Both the position numbers and the translations under genes were made by a program. 64,000 nucleotides of DNA, from NCBI GenBank assembly GCA_023078685.1, contig JALGAS010000005.1, positions 1 to 64,000 on the forward strand, written 5' to 3'. Positions within the stretch are counted from its first letter, which is position 1. Every line of letters begins with the position of its first letter. The notes below the pieces were generated by a model. That model ran no database searches. It had not been told where the DNA came from and was given only the letters and a program-made list of their open reading frames with translations. The DNA comes from Neopestalotiopsis rosae. Its lineage: Eukaryota > Ascomycota > Sordariomycetes > Amphisphaeriales > Sporocadaceae. Shown in pieces: positions 57,710 through 64,000 of this stretch.

Positions 57710-58675
57710 AGCTTCTCAATGACTTCGCCTACCAAAAACACTACTTCCTTGGGAACCCCCAGCAACAACAGGCGACCTACTCATATAAGAAGATCACTTC
57801 AAAAATTAAGCTTCTGCTATATCCGCTGGTGGGTTTCGGGTCGCGAATGTCTCGCGATTGAAAACGGACCCCGTTACCCGCGGCATATCGTATACATGAC
57901 GTCAACTCTTAATGCCGTTAACTCCTTTCGTGATCGCCGCTATTCTCCAGCGATTCAAAGTGGCATTAGATCGATTCTTCGGACTGTGTGGACGACAGGA
58001 CTCAGGAGGTTGCATCTGGCTAGTTCTGGATCAGTGCTAGCTAGTATTCAATTAGTAAACACTTGAGCTGTGTCCTCGCCTGTGTAGGCGCCTGCAGTGC
58101 GTCCGCCATTCGAGCATCACCATCATCGTCACCACCACCACTACTACCACAACTACTGTCTGATCGATCTAGCCACACTTGCAGACTGTTCACAAGCCGC
58201 CAGTTCCGAATGAGTGTTGCTATCGTGATTTGACATCCTGATCTCGGATAGATGTGGGTGCGTATGCTTTTTCGACATTGTCCAGGCCGAAAACATGCAT
58301 GATTTCAATTGGCCGTGACCCCGAGTGTGGTAACAATTCCACGCATTGACTGACTGTGCAATGAAGTTAAGACCCGAGGGGTTTTGAACCCCACCTGATG
58401 AATCGTAGACCACGGCAAGTAATCTGATTCCATGTCAGCTCAAACGGCACTTTACAATTCAGCCCACTTTCGAATCAACAAGTAGTGTAGATCTTTGAAG
58501 TGATGTTTTTCTCGTGACAGACTAATCAAGATGCTAGATGTGTTGGATCCGGGAATCGTTCAAATGTCCACAGGCCTGGCCATTTCAAATATCCCAGGCA
58601 TATTGGCCCATGTCACAAGATCCAAGTTCGTCGAGACTGTTGTGACAGACGTGTACATTTCGTTTTTCTTCTTGT
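57710..58675. other. Intergenic, upstream of MFS exporter
   Basis: About 965 bp with no supported gene. A CAC/CAT-type microsatellite runs from about 58109 to 58158. A GGGGTTCAAAACCCC hairpin-like string on the minus strand near 58370-58400 recalls a tRNA T-arm but lacks the rest of a tRNA. Confidence 0.45.
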
Positions 58676-60892
58676 CTACGCGCGCTTTTCCCCATTATCC
58701 CCACTCGCGCGGCTCTGTTCTATGGCGTAGCTGCCACTTCCAGTCGCAGGGGGGTTGGAACGGTGAGCATCCCAACCCACAATGGCGGAGTGATCGCTTG
58801 CAGTCTCCCCAATCTCCTCAATCTCTTCGGGGAGAGTCAGGTTGAGGATCATGCAGACGATAGCTGTCACCGCAAATCCAGTCTCCATGATAAGTACAAT
58901 AGCGTCAAGGAAGCCCTGGAGCGCATGGTTGCTGCCGTTGTAGGTGAAGACATTGGAGAAATAGTTGGATACGAGAGTTGCGCCATAACCAATTGCCAAA
59001 CCAGCTGTGAGGATGAATCGGTTTCGGCGGGTGAAAGGAACACCTTTTGTTATGATGGCAATTCCGGATACAGCAACTGAGATAATTTATGATTAGAAAC
59101 TCGGATGACAGTCGGGACAAGGGTGCAAGGATGGCCACCACTCACCAGCACAGAACAAGAATGTAGTCATGCCACCCAATACTGCGGATGGAATCGCAAC
59201 CAGAGCAGCAGCAAATTTGGCAAATATGCCCATCAGAATCAGGAAGAAGCTACAGAGCAGTCAGTCGAGTCTCATTATGGGGACAAGTGCCTATGCTTAC
59301 CAGCAACAGTATCCTGCTGTGCGATTTGCACACCGTGTTAGAGCAATAACACCATTGTTTTGGGCGAATGTAGTCATCGGTGTCATTGTCATGAGCGCGG
59401 CCAGGATACCATTGAGACCATCCGCGAGCACGCCACCCTGAATGCGCGATTCGTAGATCTCGCCCTGGACCTCGAGGCGGGAGACATCACACGTCGCCGT
59501 GACATCACCAATGGCTTCACAGGCACAAATGATGAAAACGGTCAACATGGGCAGGACTAGAGGGCCGTAAACAGTAAGCTTGAAAGTATTCACCCAGATG
59601 AAGGATCCAACGGGTGCTGAGTCGATGCCACTGCGGTCAAAGTATCCACATGCCGCGGCAATGATACAGCCCACAAGGAGGCCAACAATAACGCTGGTAG
59701 ATTTCATGATTGGGGAGCCGAATCGTTCGCAGAGAATGATGGTAAGGAATACGGAGAAGCCGAGTCCTACACATGACGTAAGTTGCGATGTTCAGAAATT
59801 CGCTGGTTGGTTGTTCTTACCCAGAAATTCAGCTGATCCCCAAGGAAGGGCGTGAGGTGCAGCAATGTTGGGGCACAGAGCAAAATATGCAGAAGGGTCC
59901 GTATCAGCGCAGCCGCCACTGCCACCTGCCCAGTCCTTGAAACCACTCTCGATCAGGCTTATGCCAATGAGCTATGCATGATTTAGTCAACAACGTTTCG
60001 ATAAATTGTGTTTACTTGGTCACGTACCATGACAGTCGGTCCAGTTACGATAGCTGTGTTGTTGCCATTAGTCCAAACCCATTGCTCACATTGCTCTGTC
60101 AACAAAACCTACGAGGGAAGATTTTGAGTATAATCTTGGGCGGAATGAAAGCGATCAAGATCTCAAGCAAAGCGCAAACGGCGGCAGTACCGAGAAGTGC
60201 ACCGTAACCTAGAACCATCAGAACACATAAAGTACTTAGCCACGTTCGGGAATAAAAACTTACCATCCGGGCATGGAAGCAGCGTCCCATCTTCAGCCGT
60301 CGGGCAGAACCCATTGGCATACATCTGTGCAAATGCTCCTTCCGCTACAGGAATAATTGAGAAGCTAACTCCTACCACGGATATGACTCCTGTACCAATG
60401 TAGTATCTACAATTATTCACAGCGTGAGCCGCGTGTTTGATTGTTGAATTGGAGTGCAGTGGTGCTTCTGGCCATGACTTACGGAGTCTTGTAAATGTGA
60501 AACCTAGTGATTTGGATGAGCGACAATATGCCCGATACGATTAGAGCCGTCGATACGAGATATTGTTGATTCTCAGCTGTCAAGTTGACGCCCGCTGAGC
60601 CTGCCAGGATGATTGGTGGTGTGATGATGCCTGCGAGCATGGCCAAGGCATGCTGAAGTCCCAGCAGCAAGGCCAGGAAGACTGGCATCCGGTCATTGAG
60701 CCCAAAGAACGGGGCAGCTTGCGGCGATCGTTTCATGAAGGGGAGGTTCGGCTTGAAGAGAAATGCGTAATCGTAATCGCCGAGCAGTCCCTCTCTGGTG
60801 AGGAAAACTCGCTTCAGCCTGGCCAGAGGTGATCGCGAACTTTGAACATGTTGGCCTGGCAAGGCAGCGGCTGGCCCTTGATCCTCATCCAT
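58676..60892 (-). CDS. NAT/NCS2 purine permease (UapA/UapC type)
   Basis: Eight exons in transcript order: 60892-60483, 60406-60264, 60208-60113, 60053-60028, 59971-59821, 59766-59301, 59249-59146, 59076-58676; 598 residues. Nucleobase-ascorbate transporter hallmarks: GLQHALAML in helix 1, CEAIGDVTATCDVSRL in helix 8, and the NAT signature QNNGVIALTRCANRTAGY before helix 10. The fourth exon (26 nt) creates PPIVTGPTVM. Homologues in Aspergillus are proton symporters for uric acid and xanthine, so this gene probably feeds purines as nitrogen source. UapA and UapC cannot be told apart by eye. Confidence 0.94.
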
Positions 60893-62171
60893 ATTGACGA
60901 TTGGCTGATATTTCGCAGGTGTTCAATGAAGAAACAGAAGAATTCGAAACAAAAGTAAACACTGTCAGCAAAAAGAGAATTATTGTCTTTATCTATAAGC
61001 TGATATCCCTCTATGAACGAAATTAGAGTTTTGGCGGTTCTTGGCCACCCCCGGGGGATCATCGTCTCCACACTTGTATTACTCGATGGAATTGGGTACT
61101 ATCTACCACCATGCCTGCGACTCCCTCGCAACGCCAGTGCGGGTCTTTTATAGGCATGCTGCCGAATGCTCCCGGAAACATGTATTCCTTTATTTCATTG
61201 ATTCTGGAGAACAGATAGATGTTTCTGCAATGAGACTTGCTTCACAGCAATCACATACACGAACGCACGGTACACATGGTATACATAGTAATCTGTACAT
61301 GTACCCGATGAACTGCGTGGGGCTGCCTGGCAGGAAAGTGTGAAATGAGCCCAGCGGCCGATGCGGCCTTCAATGTTGAGTGCTGATGAGAATACGTACG
61401 TGTGCTATCCAGCTAGGCCAAGTCATCGATACTACGGAATAAATACCAATACACTAAACGTACAGCCTGACGGGTACAGGTAATCGACAGGGCCGATTGC
61501 CCACGGGTATTACCGTAGCTAGGCCCTCGCTCAGCAGCCGTGTCGATTGCCTACACTACAATGCAAATAATTCTACGAAATAGGAACCACTGATAAGGAC
61601 GCAGCCTTTGCTTCGAAGTGAGGTGGGGGGTTCTTTCAAGAACAGAGTAGCGCGACCAACAGCCAGGGGAATAGCAGCGCCACTTAAGCAGGAGCTGACG
61701 CGATTGGACAATTCACTTTTCTCTTATCAGCCAGCGACTCTGAACAGTGACACGCGTCCGGCCGGCCATCGGTCACTGCCGCTCACCTTTAAGTCAAGCC
61801 TCGTGTACGAATATGCTTGGTTTTGCGATCCAAATTATATGTATGCATGACTGGGTAGATGGGCGTTGGACGGCGAGGAACCACGTGCGCGACACGCTGT
61901 TTGTCCTAGCCCGTGGGTCAAGGAACAGCAATGGCGTCGGCCAAGGTAATTCAAAACATGTCGATACCTCGCAATTGATATGAGCAGGAGCAATGATAAT
62001 GGTCCTTGTATCACTTTATTTCCATCTACTCAGCTCTCTAAACTAAATGCATGTCAAATTAAAGAGTTTCTTACTCGATCTCACGAAGCGACATGACAGT
62101 CAAGCCCCGCACCTTGCTGAATTGAGTACATTTATATACAATGAACGAAGCAGCCAGTCGATACCAGCCCT
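60893..62171. other. Intergenic, upstream of purine permease
   Basis: About 1.3 kb without a supported gene. It holds a perfect 10-bp palindrome CCCCCGGGGG at 61047-61056 that contains CreA-type strings on both strands, and a CGG-N6-CCG element at 61770-61781. Confidence 0.45.
61770..61781. promoter_or_regulatory. CGG-N6-CCG element, possible UaY site
   Basis: CGGTCACTGCCG, preceded by T and followed by C. The purine-pathway activator UaY of Aspergillus binds TCGG-N6-CCGA, so seven of eight fixed bases agree. It lies about 0.88 kb upstream of the purine permease ATG. One such match in over 1 kb can arise by chance. Confidence 0.3.
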
Positions 62172-64000
62172 TCATGGCATACTCGTAAAATCATGAGCAA
62201 GAAGCTCAGCAAGATCGCTACCTGGTGCAAACCCAAGATTCGCCATAAATTGAGGGTCCGATTGCATGCGATCCGATCGGTCTAGAGACGCTATATCGTC
62301 AAGTATGGTATCGTAGTCGAATGCGGCGCTGCTAAAGCTGGGCCTGCCGTGACCATGGAAGCTCTGAGGCGGTATGTCTGACAAGTCAAATCGCCCAGTT
62401 ACGGCTGTAGTTGTACTGTTGGGATGATCGACAAGATCGAGGGTTTGAGTAGATCGGGGCATGGTCGAAAAGTTTGCCATGGCTGACAAGGACGCCTCAT
62501 GATAAGCCTCTGGTTGAATCAGCGGAGCTGGATCTACCCGTGGGTCGGTGTGACGCGGAGAGGTCGTGTGGACTTGCTGGACAACACCTGGAATATTCGT
62601 ATTTGGAGGACATGGATATATTACATCTGATTGGGCGTGTGACAAATGAGTTGGTGTGTCATGGCTTCGAATCAGAGAAAATGGCTGATGGTCGCCGTTG
62701 CCACTGGAAGCCCAGACAGAATCAACCGAGGCTTGTGCTTTTTTCCATCTATCTCTAGTATCGCCTGTCAATAATTCAGGATTGCACTGTCGACATAGGA
62801 GCTCCATGTAAAGGCCAAATAGTGGCGGAACTGCTGCCCCGAAGAGGAGGAGAAGTTCTTCGATACATTGAAGGGCAATGCACATTAACGGCTCGCTATA
62901 AGACCGAGCCTGAACTGTAAAGCATACGAATGCCAAGCGTAGAAGATAGATGGAAGGAACCTGGTAAGGGGGAATTCCGCCGTTTGTGATGTAATCTGCG
63001 AGTGGTCGTCGCGTTTGATTCCCGTTGAGAGCTTTGCGCATTTCCGTCATGTATAACTCGTTACGGTCTACATGGATTTTCGGTTCGGTAAACATTGTGC
63101 AATATACTCTATGCACCCCAAAAAGAGCGGCGAAGGAGCTCATAGAATGAGCAGGGCTTCTCGGAGAGCTTGAATGTTGTGTAGTTCCAAAGCCCTGGCA
63201 AGGCATCCAAATGTCCCATTCATCCGGCTCATCCTCACCAGAAGGCACCGAAGGACCGATATCACTGGGCCGTAGATGTGGTGGCTTTTCCAAGAGAGAT
63301 GCAATAAGGCTGTCGAGCATAAAGCAAGCCATATACGTGTGGTAAAGTCGTCGATACCCGTCTCCGGGGGGTCTCGATGGCAAATTCAGGGCGAGTGCGA
63401 CTCGTGTTGCCAAGCCCACTAGTATCCAAGCAGCCATGTATTTCCTCCGCCCAATGTCAACAAGGGCAAGAAGCAAGATGGCATTGACATGACGGGCGTC
63501 AAAGTCTCGATCTTCAGAGGGGATCAATCGCCTTGCCGCATGATATATCTCGTCTGGCTGTAGGCGCACCTCGGCACCACCAAGTGCTGTACCAGAGTGG
63601 CTAGCGTCATCTTGATATGCGGCAATAGCCAAGGCAGCCCAGAGTTCGGCGTGTAGGCCTGATTGAAACAATTCTTCCTTGGCCATGTCCAAGCCTTCGC
63701 CGGGATACGACCAGCAAGCTTTGTGTATCATGCCTTTTTCCAGTATAGGAAACCAGCAGTGTGTATAGGAAAAGTAAATGTCCAACAGTCGCCAGCAATT
63801 AGAAGGAAGCTTGAAGGTGCTTGAAGCATACTGCGCAAGTTGGCGTTGACGAATTGGAAGGTCTGCAAGACCCGCTGGCAACTCGGGCGGGCCGTTCGAT
63901 GCAAGCCGCTCAGGATGCAAGACTGTATTCATGGAGTCTATCGACTCGGGGATAGCCATGATGGGAGCCGAATTTGTGACTCCTAATGTCTCTTCCTTGA
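62172..64000 (-). CDS. Fungal transcription factor, 5' end beyond window
   Basis: At least 608 codons, stop at 62172. The frame is still open at the window edge and has no stop upstream of the ATG at 63959, so the N-terminus, where a Zn2Cys6 cluster would be expected, lies outside. The visible part begins with the Fungal_trans regulatory domain (SNCWRLLDIYFSYTHCWFPILEK, LWAALAIAAYQDD, GRRKYMAAWILVGLATRVALALNLP, YHTYMACFMLDSLIASLL). This opening resembles the quinate-pathway activators QutA/Qa-1F, but I cannot confirm it. The end is polar and ends ELLAHDFTSMP, a possible activation region. Confidence 0.82.
   Translation of the reverse strand, partial: KEETLGVTNSAPIMAIPESIDSMNTVLHPERLASNGPPELPAGLADLPIRQRQLAQYASSTFKLPSNCWRLLDIYFSYTHCWFPILEKGMIHKACWSYPGEGLDMAKEELFQSGLHAELWAALAIAAYQDDASHSGTALGGAEVRLQPDEIYHAARRLIPSEDRDFDARHVNAILLLALVDIGRRKYMAAWILVGLATRVALALNLPSRPPGDGYRRLYHTYMACFMLDSLIASLLEKPPHLRPSDIGPSVPSGEDEPDEWDIWMPCQGFGTTQHSSSPRSPAHSMSSFAALFGVHRVYCTMFTEPKIHVDRNELYMTEMRKALNGNQTRRPLADYITNGGIPPYQVPSIYLLRLAFVCFTVQARSYSEPLMCIALQCIEELLLLFGAAVPPLFGLYMELLCRQCNPELLTGDTRDRWKKAQASVDSVWASSGNGDHQPFSLIRSHDTPTHLSHAQSDVIYPCPPNTNIPGVVQQVHTTSPRHTDPRVDPAPLIQPEAYHEASLSAMANFSTMPRSTQTLDLVDHPNSTTTAVTGRFDLSDIPPQSFHGHGRPSFSSAAFDYDTILDDIASLDRSDRMQSDPQFMANLGFAPGSDLAELLAHDFTSMP

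Noticed and set aside
58365..58405. GGGGTTCAAAACCCC on the minus strand, resembling a T-arm
   Set aside because: The expected 5' acceptor partner of the downstream seven bases is missing at the right distance, so it is not a tRNA.

Overview
This is the end of a chromosome from a filamentous ascomycete, most likely a Sordariomycete and possibly Hypocreales (the placement is an inference). The window opens with about 21 perfect CCCTAA telomere repeats. Genes carry short introns (mostly 44-80 nt) with GTRAGT-like donors, CTAAC-like branch sites and YAG acceptors. The gene content is fungal: an AA9 LPMO, a CE15 esterase, Zn2Cys6 regulators, a JEN carboxylate permease and a UapA/UapC purine permease. 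I built exon models by hand from the sequence. In every multi-exon complete model the exon lengths sum to a multiple of three.

Region 1 (1-12.9 kb, subtelomeric): telomere; about 1.5 kb of AT-rich DNA with a recurring TTGGTGCGAGA motif; a NADAR-family relic broken by one in-frame TAG at a conserved tryptophan; then a set of plant-biomass genes. A CE15 glucuronoyl esterase and an AA9 LPMO diverge from a shared 1 kb promoter. A Zn2Cys6 regulator, a seven-helix DUF7703-like membrane protein and a sugar transporter follow. Together these could sense, cut and import lignocellulose products. A 151-bp dispersed repeat has one copy here and one at 15.1 kb.

Region 2 (12.9-29 kb): a gene-poor stretch, then a polyQ Myb-like protein, an EF1Bgamma-type GST, COX10 (heme O synthesis), a BCS1-type AAA ATPase, an NTM1 alpha-N-terminal methyltransferase beside a SET/Rubisco-LSMT-like lysine methyltransferase, and a transaldolase-family enzyme.

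Region 3 (29-44 kb): a 1773-residue zinc-finger protein of unknown function; the RNA triphosphatase CET1; and the 26S proteasome subunit RPN2. CET1 and RPN2 diverge from a 2.1 kb intergenic region.

Region 4 (44-64 kb): a JEN-type monocarboxylate permease with a dense cluster of CreA-type sites upstream; a seven-exon Hsp70-like protein with an 11-nt microexon, head to head with a coiled-coil protein of unknown function; a catalase; a DHA1-type MFS exporter; a UapA/UapC-type purine permease; and a fungal transcription factor cut by the window edge. I found no rRNA, no convincing tRNA, no CRISPR array and no intact transposon.
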